DNA of 64,000 nucleotides from Hofstenia miamia (Eukaryota; Xenacoelomorpha; Acoela): NCBI GenBank assembly GCA_004352715.1, contig SCFE01000095.1, positions 594,586 to 658,585 of the forward strand, read 5' to 3'. Shown piece by piece: positions 1 to 11,203 of this stretch (position 1 is its first letter; each line of letters starts with the position of its first letter). The notes under the pieces were generated by a model. It saw only the letters and a program-made list of their open reading frames with translations, ran no database searches and was not told where the DNA came from. The position numbers and the translations under genes were made by a program.

Positions 1-480
1 TAAATAATAATAGCACGCAGTATTGTAAAAATAAAAACGAGAAATTGAATGTTAAACAAAGACCGCATTGATAAAATAATTACCGGCAAAAATAAGAATT
101 AAATATTAAAGGAAAATTAATGACGAAGATTTCTTTTAAATGAATTTCTTTGAATGTGAAATATAAAATAATGGAATTAAAGCCAAACACAGGGTTCTTG
201 TTAATAGCTACGTCAACAGATATGACACCCGCTTTATAAACAAACTAAAAAAAGAGATGGATAAAAATTTCCACTTGTAATACGATACAATATATGATGT
301 GTAATTTAAAACATTTACAGTTATAAAGTTTTTTTACAACTTTAAAGAGAAATTTAATTCTAATACCGGATTTAGAATGACAAAAATCGTTAGATTTTTA
401 AAGGGGCCAAAAACTTTTTAATAGTAAAATATAATAAGAATATAAGAATAAAATAAATTTTATAAAAATGCATGATGTTG
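1..480. other. AT-rich DNA, no gene seen
   Basis: AT-rich sequence with frequent stops in all frames. I see no splice-bounded coding patch, no RNA gene and no terminal repeats. Confidence 0.5.
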
Positions 481-589
481 CTAACGCTGATAATGCAAAA
501 ACTTATCAAGATTATGAACACGCTTGCAACAATATTGAAGAGTGCAGTCCTACGATGAAATACAGAACTGATTGATGTTGGTCAAGATC

Positions 590-832
590 GCAGTGGTGAA
601 AAATGACAATTCTAGAATTTACAAAAATTAATATGCGCCCAGAGCTATAATAAATACAGTTTGAATGTGGTAAGTTTCCTGCTTAATGTAAGCGACTAGT
701 GATTTTTTAGAAATGAGTTTAGGAAGGAATTGGGTGCATGCCTCAGAGGAGAAATGAAGAAAGCAGGTGAAAAATTGCCTATTTTCCTGCTAAACAAAGG
801 CAGGTGTGCCATGTGTAATAATGATTAAAGAG
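590..832 (+). pseudogene. possible decayed piggyBac-like transposase C-terminal region
   Basis: Near 640-665 one frame reads a YNKYSLNVV-like stretch, reminiscent of the YNKxMGGVD block of piggyBac-family transposases. At about 708-826 another frame reads FRNEFRKELGACLRGEM and later GRCAMC before a TAA, which resembles the C-terminal 'FR.E.....L ... RC.xC' part that leads into the cysteine-rich end of that family. The frames are broken by several stops, and the MGGVD aspartate block is not preserved. No TTAA-flanked inverted ends were found nearby. This is an inference from short motif likeness; it could equally be chance in a slightly GC-richer patch. Confidence 0.22.
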
Positions 833-2918
833 ACATCTAAAGCATTAAAAATTGATGGTATTAAACTATCAAAGATAGATGTAAATCTAATTAACCGTGG
901 AGTGTGTTTATTATTTAATCATTAACTGTGTAACTAATAAAGCCAATTCTTTTCACAAAATCTTTCCCATTATTCTAATCCAATGAACAGTGAAATTTTC
1001 TATTCATTCGAATTTGTCCCACATATCTTTTGTGTAAATAAGGTCAGCGGTTTCAAATCACGTGCTTCTACGCTTATTAAAACACACCAACTAAATTCAT
1101 AAATTATTGCACGATATTTTTTGTTGTCCAATGACTCAGATTGTATTTAATATACACGATAACAGCTCATTTATTTTTTGAAATTAACAGACACACACAA
1201 TAAATTGTGGAAAGCTATAAAGATTGGTGTGGATAGTCTAAGATTACAGACGCAGAGATTTTAACAGCATTACATTTGTAATCTAAATAGTAGGAGTAAA
1301 ACTACTTAGAGCTTCCTCATTGTTAACATAACCAGTTTAGTGCACCTCAACATTATGTAAAATTGATAACCATAAAAAAAACTCTTGCGCATTATCCAGA
1401 AGGATTCCAGAGGTCTTGACGCATTAAATAACAACAAGTTACCGTGCGTCTGGGCTACAGAAAAAAAACCATTAAAGGAAAATGTCTGGTGAATAATTTC
1501 CGAACTGATAAATAGTTCAAGATAATTAAAAAAACTTCATTGAAGTATCAAGATCTTGCATAGAATATAAAAATCAAGAGCAAATATAACAGGTTTGAGC
1601 AAAAGCTTTTTAAATTAATTTCATCCTTCTAGCAGTAAATTAATCAATTCATCCAGCATAACTTGCATTTTTGTTTGTATTCATCCAACTTGGTGTTTAT
1701 GACATAAAACATCTGCAATTCCATATAAAGATTAGAAAGTTTTCGAAGGGAGAAGAAAATGGCCTACTTCCAATGGCGTTCAAGTATCTGAAAGCACTAT
1801 TGGGTTTACTGGACGCGTTAGAGGCCTCTAAATAATTATCTCCCACGTGGCACTAATTTTTTTAAATTTAAGAAATTTAAGCTTTGCATAGGAAGGTTCT
1901 CAGATCAGCTCCTCCAATAATAATAATATTCATCCTTAGCTCCTGCTTAGGTTGCTCCACGGGCAATGTATCATTTTAAAATATCCTTTATATTACAAGA
2001 GTCACTCACGTTCAAAAGTTTACTGCGGTGGATTAGGCTCATATCTTCATAATACGAAACTTTATGTAGTTTAAAGAAATAGCAAGAAAATTAATTCATG
2101 TTAACATCAACTTTAAAAACAAATTATTTTTCTCAAGGTCGTTAACTACAAATTAAAGAATCAGAGCTAGAAGAGAGTCAGGCTACCTTGTGTCAGAAAT
2201 GTCAACTAAGATTTTACTAATTTGAGAAAATTTTTACCAATTTCGATTAATGCATGGAAAGATGTATTTAATCGTTGTTGTCAATTAGCGAATTCAGTTA
2301 TTCATGATGTCTATTTCAAAAACAAATTCCAGAAATTGATCCTCCTCATTACAGGTGGATAAATAGGTCTTGCTCTTGATTACTATGATATATTGGCAAA
2401 CATGAAACCACCAAAAACTTGAGATTAAATCACACACTATTAATATCATTATTTTTTATTCAATATCAATCGCTTTCCACGATGAGAAATATGTCAATTT
2501 CTTTAAATTTCCTAAATGGCTTCTTAAAGTACAATCAAAGAAGCAAAAAGCTTTCTAGCAACAGTTACCGTCACGATTCATTTACACCCAGCTGTTGAAA
2601 ATTATGGAATGATGGAAATATGGAAATACAATTGAAAAAATATAAATTTCTAAGAAAAAATCAAAATATTTTAAAAAACAGTAATCGATAATAGACATTC
2701 TCGTCAAATAAACGCAACATAAGAACATTTAAACGCCTTGAGAAAGGTACTGATTTAAATTTTTGATATGTTGATGGATGTTGGCTTGCTTCATTTATTT
2801 GATTTTGGGAATGCCATAAAAAAGAGACAATTTCTAGGTCAGGAAAGTCAGATGAACCTTTTGCATGTTGGGGATTGAATTCATAAAGACTAATTTTCAA
2901 ATTTTACGATTTTACCCA

Positions 2919-2923
<5 letters not shown>
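833..2923. other. AT-rich DNA, no gene seen
   Basis: Low-GC unique-looking DNA. Open frames are short and have no recognisable motifs. Nothing repeated or palindromic stood out. Confidence 0.5.

Positions 2924-2970
<47 letters not shown>
2924..2970. repeat. (TA)n microsatellite, gap-flanking
   Basis: About 23 TA dinucleotides that lead into an N gap at 2984-3065. A further TA tract (3066-3077) is on the far side, so the real repeat is probably longer and was not assembled through. Confidence 0.95.
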
Positions 2971-2973
<3 letters not shown>

Positions 2974-2983
2974 CACATATATT

Positions 2984-3065
2984 NNNNNNNNNNNNNNNNN
3001 NNNNNNNNNNNNNNNNNNNNNNNNNNNNNNNNNNNNNNNNNNNNNNNNNNNNNNNNNNNNNNNNN
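2984..3065. other. assembly gap, 82 N
   Basis: Run of N inside a TA-rich tract. The open frame that appears to cross it is an artefact of N translation. Confidence 0.98.
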
Positions 3066-3077
3066 TATATATATATA

Positions 3078-6053
3078 ACATATTTGTACAATAAGTTTTA
3101 TACTTAGCGCCAGTCATGTTTAATTTTCCCTATATTTAGCGTCGCTCGACGTTTAGTCTGTTTCTGCAAAAGAAATATGAAATCCGACATACATTAATGC
3201 TCAGATGTCGATTCGATGGCTATTGCTACAACTTCAAAGCATTAGTAAAAATATACAAAAACGATAAAATGCAATAATCTTCGATTTCAACAAAGCCATT
3301 TGAAACTAATTTTTACACTTTTGGTAATTTGGAGTGTTTCAATGTGTAGTTTTATTTGCAAAGCGAAATTAGCAGTCTAGGTGAAAATGAGGTCAGAATG
3401 CAGCCAAGCCAAAAATACTTGTCAGCCGAAATATGTATATTATATGCTCTCTAACAAGCATTATAAACAATGAATAAATTTCATAGAGCTAGGACACAGT
3501 AGGGGTTCGACTATGAATTCATTTTCCAATCATTGAATTTATAAAAGTTAAATTTCGAAAATAATGAACAATTTTTGTCGCTACATGAGAATATTCCATG
3601 AATATTGTTTGATTTGTGTAAATAGGCATAAAACACAAACTGGTCTTTCCACCGTCTGAAAACGTGTTAATAAACATGTTGACGCATTTTGGAAGCAGCA
3701 GTAAACAAATAACTCATAAAATAAACCCATAAAATTCAACCAAATACACCGTTGAAAGCACAACACTTTACTCGACTAACTTGTAAATTCACGGAAGGCA
3801 TCTGCTCTCAATAAATCTTGGTTTTAAGAGACCATGGAGCAAATAAAAGCGAATGCAATAATTTTTCTTATTCAGACTTTTATTCAATATTTGATCTAAC
3901 ATCAATAAAGTATAAAAACCTGGTAATAAGTATTGAATTGTGATTAGCTTAGGGTAATGAGTAATAGAGAACCAGATAACATCTTAGTAACGACTTATTT
4001 CGATACTACGCATAGCTATATTGCGCTCACACTTTTCCATCATTAACGACCATAAACAATGTATTAAAAGTAGTAAGTTAAATTAGAATTTTCAGAAAAA
4101 ATTCCAATCTTACCCTATTGCACAAAGACCAACGTTTAAAAATGTAAACTACCTATGTTGAAAGCTGCAGCTCCAGAAATACTACGAATGATGATACATT
4201 TTAAAAGGCAACTTCCAAAAAGTGATATGAGGCCATATTGATACTTTGTCTGTGCACGTATTAAATTATATTCATACAATACAGATTTTACAAATTAAAT
4301 TTAAATTCCCTCAGTAATTTAACTATTCACGCATTATAAGTGACCAGACATCTAGTACTCCAATAAATTAGTATTTAAGCCCACTCTTCATCGTCTAGAA
4401 GTCTAAAGTAAGGAAGATTTGAACAAACATGCCTATCATCAACAGCAGTTTTTCAAATTGTCAAACGAATAATTGATTTGAATTTAATATTCTATGCATA
4501 GAGACGATAATTTACAAGGCAGACGAAAGTCATTCCCCAATCGGTGTTAAAATAATTATTACATAATTGCAACTTCAAAGTTGAGGACGGATATCAATTC
4601 CAATGAGAAAACTGGGAAAGAATCTCCGTACAAATGGATTGAGTGCCAACATTTTAAATGGATTATAGCCATACTGCCACTAAAAGTGGTTTTCATCGCG
4701 GTCGAGTAACATGACAAATTCACAAAGAGAGTGTGATTTATTACACCAGTCCAAATGGAATCAATTACAGACTGGAAAACACTGTTAATCTAGATTTAAC
4801 AAATGAAAATTCAATGGTGAACTTTTAGACCAAAAGTGAAAATTACGCAAATCAGGACAACCGTACACATGGCCAAAAAATTCAACAAAACAACACTGCT
4901 GATAAAACTGACGCAATAATTTTAGAATTTACACTGCTTTTAACATTATCAGATAGTTAGATCGGTGCTACTGTGAGAAAGTTCTTCAAGATCTGTTCGA
5001 GTTTTCTAGAGGGTATTCGTATGCATGATTGATTTGGTGATGAAGACATACAAGTTAATCTAGTACTTCATTGATGAATGATATTTTGCTTGAGATAACC
5101 ATTCGATACGATTTTAGGAAGATTTCAACTTTTACATTTACTTTTGTGAAATTAGAAGAACGATTATCGGCAATTATTGGTCCAAATATACAGTCTTATA
5201 AAAAGTCGATGATATTTATATTTCCTCTAGTATCAAAATGTCCTAAGTCATAGAAAGGTTCAAAGTATTTAAGTGGATGGCCTTTAAAAAACGAAATTAT
5301 AAGAACATGATGATTAAATTAATCTGTCAAAAACTGTGAAAAATGCAACAAATATTAACTTTTAAAAGGTAATGATAAAAACAGAGTCGAAGTAACAATA
5401 AGCAGGAGAAAAACTAATTAAATACTTGAAATGAAATCATTACAAAAAATTCATTCCTAGCACCTCTTATAAATTCTATATTTTCAACCTCTAGTTTCCA
5501 ACTCCGTGCACGAAGTATGTCAGTCAACACGTTCTACGGACAATTAAAGCTGATTTACAAAACTTGAAATTGTTAAATACGTTCAGTCTATATATATATC
5601 TAAAGGAATTTACAAATTTTCAATTTTGTTTTTACGTTAGGCAATGGAGATGAACACTATGATAATTCAGATTTTGAAGAAATATAAAAAACTTTCAAGA
5701 TTGCAACTGGAAACTACTGATAATTTACGATGAAAAATTTATAGCCATCTGCACGAATATGTGACATTGTAATAATTTCATTTGTTTCAATATGATACAT
5801 TTATAGATATATTGTCAATTAATAGCATTGTATGCAAATATATAGTATTTCTTATGTTGCGGTTATCAATTTTTAAATCATCTCTATTTTTCGAATGCTA
5901 AAAAAATTGTTATATATGAGCTCAGTGTTGAGGCCAATAAAATTCTCAAACATTACCATACAGGTTAAAACATAACTTAAAAAATTTAAGATTTTTATTT
6001 ACATCATATAACGCACACTAATCGACAAAACGCCTTTTTGTTAATACAAAGCG

Positions 6054-6054
<1 letters not shown>
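3078..6054. other. AT-rich DNA, no gene seen
   Basis: About 3 kb of AT-rich DNA with stops in all frames. Short frames such as those near 3.6-3.8 and 5.07-5.25 kb have no domain, signal or splice context. Confidence 0.5.

Positions 6055-6086
<32 letters not shown>
6055..6086. repeat. (TA)n microsatellite, gap-flanking
   Basis: TA tract of 32 bp that ends at a gap of exactly 1000 N. Confidence 0.95.
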
Positions 6087-7086
6087 NNNNNNNNNNNNNN
6101 NNNNNNNNNNNNNNNNNNNNNNNNNNNNNNNNNNNNNNNNNNNNNNNNNNNNNNNNNNNNNNNNNNNNNNNNNNNNNNNNNNNNNNNNNNNNNNNNNNNN
6201 NNNNNNNNNNNNNNNNNNNNNNNNNNNNNNNNNNNNNNNNNNNNNNNNNNNNNNNNNNNNNNNNNNNNNNNNNNNNNNNNNNNNNNNNNNNNNNNNNNNN
6301 NNNNNNNNNNNNNNNNNNNNNNNNNNNNNNNNNNNNNNNNNNNNNNNNNNNNNNNNNNNNNNNNNNNNNNNNNNNNNNNNNNNNNNNNNNNNNNNNNNNN
6401 NNNNNNNNNNNNNNNNNNNNNNNNNNNNNNNNNNNNNNNNNNNNNNNNNNNNNNNNNNNNNNNNNNNNNNNNNNNNNNNNNNNNNNNNNNNNNNNNNNNN
6501 NNNNNNNNNNNNNNNNNNNNNNNNNNNNNNNNNNNNNNNNNNNNNNNNNNNNNNNNNNNNNNNNNNNNNNNNNNNNNNNNNNNNNNNNNNNNNNNNNNNN
6601 NNNNNNNNNNNNNNNNNNNNNNNNNNNNNNNNNNNNNNNNNNNNNNNNNNNNNNNNNNNNNNNNNNNNNNNNNNNNNNNNNNNNNNNNNNNNNNNNNNNN
6701 NNNNNNNNNNNNNNNNNNNNNNNNNNNNNNNNNNNNNNNNNNNNNNNNNNNNNNNNNNNNNNNNNNNNNNNNNNNNNNNNNNNNNNNNNNNNNNNNNNNN
6801 NNNNNNNNNNNNNNNNNNNNNNNNNNNNNNNNNNNNNNNNNNNNNNNNNNNNNNNNNNNNNNNNNNNNNNNNNNNNNNNNNNNNNNNNNNNNNNNNNNNN
6901 NNNNNNNNNNNNNNNNNNNNNNNNNNNNNNNNNNNNNNNNNNNNNNNNNNNNNNNNNNNNNNNNNNNNNNNNNNNNNNNNNNNNNNNNNNNNNNNNNNNN
7001 NNNNNNNNNNNNNNNNNNNNNNNNNNNNNNNNNNNNNNNNNNNNNNNNNNNNNNNNNNNNNNNNNNNNNNNNNNNNNNNNNNNNNN
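6087..7086. other. assembly gap, exactly 1000 N
   Basis: The round number suggests a placeholder gap of unknown true size. It lies 0.5 kb upstream of the cysteine-rich exon at 7580 and could hide that gene's signal-peptide exon. Confidence 0.98.
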
Positions 7087-7124
7087 TCTCGATATTCTAA
7101 TCTCGCTGTTTTCCCTGCATATTT

Positions 7125-7127
<3 letters not shown>

Positions 7128-7158
<31 letters not shown>
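7128..7158. repeat. (TA)n microsatellite
   Basis: 31-bp alternating TA tract just after the 1000-N gap. Confidence 0.95.
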
Positions 7159-7161
<3 letters not shown>

Positions 7162-7579
7162 GCTTGCTGGTGTCTTCTTGCTTGTTCATTAGTGGTCTTT
7201 GAAAGAATTTAATTGTAATATTTCCGCTATTTTTGTTTCGTAATTTTCATTATATATTTTAAAATTATTTCGTTTCACAAATGAATGAATAATTGCATTA
7301 ATCACAGTTGTAAATATAGCCGATTTTACATGAAAATCAGTTAGCACTTCATCTTTGTTTGTGAAAATATACTGTGTTTAATCGAGGTTAATATTGGACA
7401 AATTGCTAATGATGGTAAATCTTTGCTTAGCATTCACAGATTTTTCTATAATGTTGCTGCATTCTTTTTGATATATGGTAACGTTCAAAATCATGTATGT
7501 ATGTATGTATTTCACAAATAACTATTATGTAGTGTATAATAATATTTATTAACTTCATTGCACAAAATTGTGTGATTAG
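7159..7579 (+). other. putative intron upstream of the cysteine-rich exon
   Basis: AT-rich DNA that includes a short ATGT tetranucleotide repeat (about 7493-7509). It ends with a plausible 3' splice site: a TTAAC-type branch-point-like sequence near 7547, then GATTAG at 7574-7579. In-frame stops lie just upstream of the coding patch, so the reading frame must begin at a splice site or at an internal ATG. I found no convincing signal-peptide exon between the gap and this point. Confidence 0.4.
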
Positions 7580-7743
7580 GCTGGGAGGATTTAGAAGATT
7601 CACGGCCTTGTTGCTGTCCAGTTAATGGCGTCTGGATGCATTGGAGTTATGATTTTTCGTGTGTGTGCTGTATCGGTCAATGTGTTGGAACATACTGTGG
7701 AGGACATTGTCCCGGTAATTCATGGAAAACCTGCTGTTGTTGA
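7580..7743 (+). CDS. terminal exon of a 12-cysteine secreted-type peptide
   Basis: If read from the codon that spans the putative splice site, the exon gives 54 residues and then TGA at 7741-7743. Twelve are cysteine, in the order CCC, C, CC, C, C, C, CCC, with CCC at residues 11-13 and again as the last three residues. Two CxGxC motifs sit close together (CIGQC at 31-35 and CGGHC at 40-44). An acidic lead (GWEDLEDSRP) precedes the first cysteines. GC content is clearly above the flanking DNA, as expected of coding sequence. The upstream frame is closed, so a phase-1 intron ending at AG 7578-7579 is the best model; the signal-peptide exon would lie upstream, perhaps in the 1000-N gap. An AATAAA lies at 7814-7819. 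Dense paired cysteines suggest an extracellular disulfide-rich peptide. I do not recognise the family: host-defence, venom-like, structural or signalling roles are all open. An internal ATG at residue 20 is a less likely start. Confidence 0.6.
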
Positions 7744-7813
7744 TTAAATCATTTGTAAACATTAAACTGTAAATATAGTATTTCTTAAAAGTTGAATTTT
7801 CAGTTAAAGGAGG

Positions 7814-7819
7814 AATAAA
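7814..7819 (+). promoter_or_regulatory. candidate polyadenylation signal AATAAA
   Basis: Perfect AATAAA 71 bp after the stop codon of the cysteine-rich exon. Such hexamers are common by chance in AT-rich DNA, but the spacing suits a short 3' UTR. Confidence 0.35.
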
Positions 7820-7926
7820 TGTCCTTTCATTAGCCTAAAATCGAGGAATGCACAATGACATACAAGATAATTNTTATACAGCTCCATAGCATGTGAAAGT
7901 AATTTTTGAGCCTAAATATTTTCGAA

Positions 7927-7928
<2 letters not shown>

Positions 7929-7959
<31 letters not shown>
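7929..7959. repeat. (TA)n microsatellite
   Basis: 31-bp alternating AT tract. A single N at 7873 lies just upstream. Confidence 0.95.
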
Positions 7960-7963
<4 letters not shown>

Positions 7964-8068
7964 CAGCCCTCATTTCTCATCCAAACACATTCGTTTTTTC
8001 ATACATGGACAGATGGAGTATTTCAGAGATCATTATTATTATTGATTTTCAAATCCCCAATAAACACT

Positions 8069-8290
8069 AAAACATTTAGAAGACGTCTTATAACCCGCCT
8101 TAAAATGGCTTAGAAGACGTTTAGAAATGGCATCTATGTCAGGTGTAGAAGACGTCTTTAAGACGTTTAGAATGGTTTAGAAGACGTTTAGAAGACGTCT
8201 GGAAGACGTTTAGAAGGCATTTAGATGACGTCAAAGGGATGTTTATAAGAAGCTGCTTAGAAGACGTTTACAATGAGTTTAGTAGACTTC
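8069..8290. repeat. degenerate minisatellite built on TTTAGAAGACG
   Basis: At least ten imperfect copies of an 11- to 16-bp unit around TTAGAAGACGT(CT), with irregular spacing. The palindromic core AGACGTCT appears whole in several copies. One derivative at 8226-8233 is a perfect TGACGTCA, the consensus cAMP-response element, though it is most simply a variant repeat unit. Nothing upstream or downstream identifies a parent element. Confidence 0.8.
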
Positions 8291-9179
8291 ATATTCAAGT
8301 ATTACTGCACAACTATTTCAATAATTTTCATAAATCTACTATGAGCAGGCAAAACTGCATTATGCAGCATAGAAATTGCTGCATACAGCAATTTTCAGTC
8401 AAAAAAATCATCAATTACAAACATTATATCATTGCCATTTCATTTGCAACAGTCAAATTCACAATTTTATAATTATGAAATAGTTTTAATTTGAAAAATA
8501 TGTCCTGGTTTATATTCTTCAACAATGCACTAATAATTTTGCGTATAATAAATTTAAATTGAACATTTCTATTTTAAATAAATTTAAAAACAAATTTTCG
8601 ACAGATCGTTAAAAAATATATTGTCAATAAACTTTGTTCTTGTTAAGAAGCAATATTCATTTAGTGCCAAAGCTTTGCAGAAATTATTCTTATAATAACT
8701 TGAATATTCACATATTAAATTTGTAAAGCAATGATTACACTGGTTCAACTTAGGGAATTCGTCAAGCGAATTCATAGCGCATGGACATGCTTGCATCCCT
8801 ATTCCTCGTCTTGATTTCATTTGACAATTGTAATAATGGCTGAAATTTAATTCACATTATTCCTCATGCTGGCTTAATTTGACGTATTCAATATTGAAAG
8901 CGCCTGTTTACATGGTTTCGTTTTGCTGATATTTAGCAAACGATATAAAAAATAATAGGCTAACGTCAGTCATTTACCTGACCTTATTAACACATGCCAG
9001 GTGTTTACTGAAAATATTGCTAGTATATAAGCGACAAGGCTAAATATTTCAAAGAAAACCCCAGCAATGTGCGTAAAGAACTGCGGTTTTCAAAGTGACA
9101 TAAGTTTTTCATATTAATGTTGTATTCTTGCAACATTAGTGGTTTAGTATCCTATACAATATTTAGCGCTATTTTCTAC

Positions 9180-9183
<4 letters not shown>
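8291..9183. other. AT-rich DNA, no gene seen
   Basis: Frames of about 77 codons on both strands (8239-8472, 8584-8820) have no motif, hydrophobic leader or splice support. I treat them as chance. Confidence 0.45.

Positions 9184-9215
<32 letters not shown>
9184..9215. repeat. (TA)n microsatellite
   Basis: 32-bp alternating TA tract. Confidence 0.95.
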
Positions 9216-9219
<4 letters not shown>

Positions 9220-10522
9220 GTATCATTGCAATTTATCAAAATTTATATTTCAGTTGCGGAACCCTAATTTTTTTAAAACAGGCAAGAATCAATAATTAAT
9301 TCACACATTTCTATCATTTGCGCATCTATTGCTGTAATAGTTTTGGAAATCGTATCATGGAGCTAGGGGCTTCCGATAGACAATGCCAAACTTTGAAGCA
9401 TTAGAAACTGGCCCATTCATTATTGAAAATACGATTATGCAAGTTATTAAAAAAATGTGGCATAAAAAAGATATTATAGTATGTCCTAATGGGACAAGTG
9501 TGGTTTGAAAATACGAGAGAAAAGCACATTCAAGCAGAAAAGCCCTATAGAAAAATGTGAAATCGCCATTCATTTGATGTAAACTGGTATATTTATTTGG
9601 CAAAACTAAAAAATTGCAAAAAAGACCGTGCGCAGATGTAAAATATATAGACAGAGAGCGTTCCTATATTTATATATTTATATTTGATGACACGTAGAAA
9701 GCAATCGAAAGTAAATTTACATTTGCTGTAGTGCAATTCCATTTCAATACATATTGTATCATTCTTGAAATTTGATAGTCCTCATTTCTATGAGTAACTT
9801 CCCAGACTGTAGTCTGATCATCAAACTTGTCCTAATCTCAAACAGTACAGGGACCATCAAAAAGTACAAAAAGTCAAGGTCAATGATTTACCTTGGGAAA
9901 TACCATCATTTAACTATTTCGATATGAATAGAGGAGCTGAGGCGAATTCAAACAATTTTTTAAATTGTGTATCAAGTAATTATATATGGAGAATAGCAAA
10001 GTTTCTAAAAAATGGTTTTAGAAATTCATAGATATTTTACAACATTATAGAATTTTTGTTTTTTGAAATTAAAATCAAATTTTAGGTATTATCTATAAAA
10101 AATAGTTATGCCTTCAGCTGATTATTTTCAATTAAATTTAACCATGTGGATTAACAAAACTGCTCAAAAATTTTTTAAGAATAATGTTTATGTTTAAGAA
10201 TTTCGAGATAACCGGTGATTTAAACATCTGTTTAACTGTACATCAATGTCCAAATATGCTACAATAATAGACAAATCTAGACTCCAATCATGTCTGTTAT
10301 TTATTTTATTTGTTAAGGACTTTGAATTATTTACAAATTTGTAGAGAAATCAAATTAGCACAACATATGTACAAATCGTCATCCATTTTACGGAATTTAA
10401 ATGTTGAATGTTCAGTAATCCCAAAACAACTTCGAAAATAGCACCAGAACTGCGCAAACAGAAAGATTTGTCTTGGAGGAGGAATCAGTGACTAAATAAC
10501 AATGTTAAATTACTAACTACAC

Positions 10523-10524
<2 letters not shown>
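9216..10524. other. AT-rich DNA, no gene seen
   Basis: No supported coding, RNA or repeat feature. The open frames present are short and without motifs. Confidence 0.45.

Positions 10525-10564
<40 letters not shown>
10525..10564. repeat. (TA)n microsatellite
   Basis: 40-bp alternating TA tract, on the left of a possible decayed TA-target element (see 10565-11168). Confidence 0.95.
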
Positions 10565-10566
<2 letters not shown>

Positions 10567-11168
10567 GAATCTAAATCCAGGTATAAATTCGCATGCCAAA
10601 AAAAAATAACGAATGAACGAAATTAGATATTACTTTCAGTTGAGTAAAAAAAGTATGTCACTTACTAATGATAGTGAAAATTTGCGAGTGGAATGGCTGC
10701 TGCATTTCTTTTGGCTTTGGCTACGTCCATTACTATGTCTTGGATTTCTCAATATTTACGGTGTTCTGAAAGGTGGGTTCAAGTAAATTGGAACAAAAAC
10801 ACAAGTTTTAGCGGTAGACGACAAGACAAGCTTTCACAAGAGATAAAAGAGATTATCATTGAAGCCGGGGATCACTTTTGAAAGATCGCGTGGCAGAAAG
10901 AAAGAAAAATCAAAATAGTAGTGATGTTCTACCTCAACATTTAACAGAAGTGCTTGACGAACTGAAGAACTAGTGTGTTGTAGTTCATGGTGGAGTGGTT
11001 GGATGCGGTACGAAGTTCTAGTGATGCTCACACCAACTATTCGGTACAGACATGATTTTTTGTGTGCTAATTTGCATTTAGATATGCTATTCTCTAGCAC
11101 AATTTATAATTAATACCATACCTGTATATATGCTAGATAGAGGGAGCAAGTAATTGTTTTCCACCCTG
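10565..11168. mobile_element. possible decayed Tc1/mariner-like element bounded by (TA)n
   Basis: The right end reads inward as CAGGGTGGAAAACAATTAC, next to TA at 11169-11170, which is a Tc1/mariner-type terminus. On the left is a (TA)n tract but no matching terminal repeat that I can see. Inside, a plus-strand frame (about 10760-10870) ends in KLSQEIKEIIIEA, similar to the linker of the paired helix-turn-helix region of Tc1/IS630 transposases. No DDE motifs are visible. The single good terminus and the weak protein likeness make this a tentative call. Confidence 0.3.
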
Positions 11169-11172
11169 TATA

Positions 11173-11174
<2 letters not shown>

Positions 11175-11199
<25 letters not shown>
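11175..11199. repeat. (TA)n microsatellite
   Basis: 25-bp TA tract immediately right of the candidate transposon end at 11168. Confidence 0.95.

Positions 11200-11203
<4 letters not shown>

Noticed and set aside
8226-8233. Functional cAMP-response element
   Set aside because: It lies within a GACGT-rich minisatellite and is most simply a variant unit; no promoter is evident.
10693-10881. Small secreted protein suggested by a hydrophobic start (MAAAFLLALATSITM)
   Set aside because: The second half looks like a transposase linker and the patch is bounded by a Tc1-type end; no splice or expression support.
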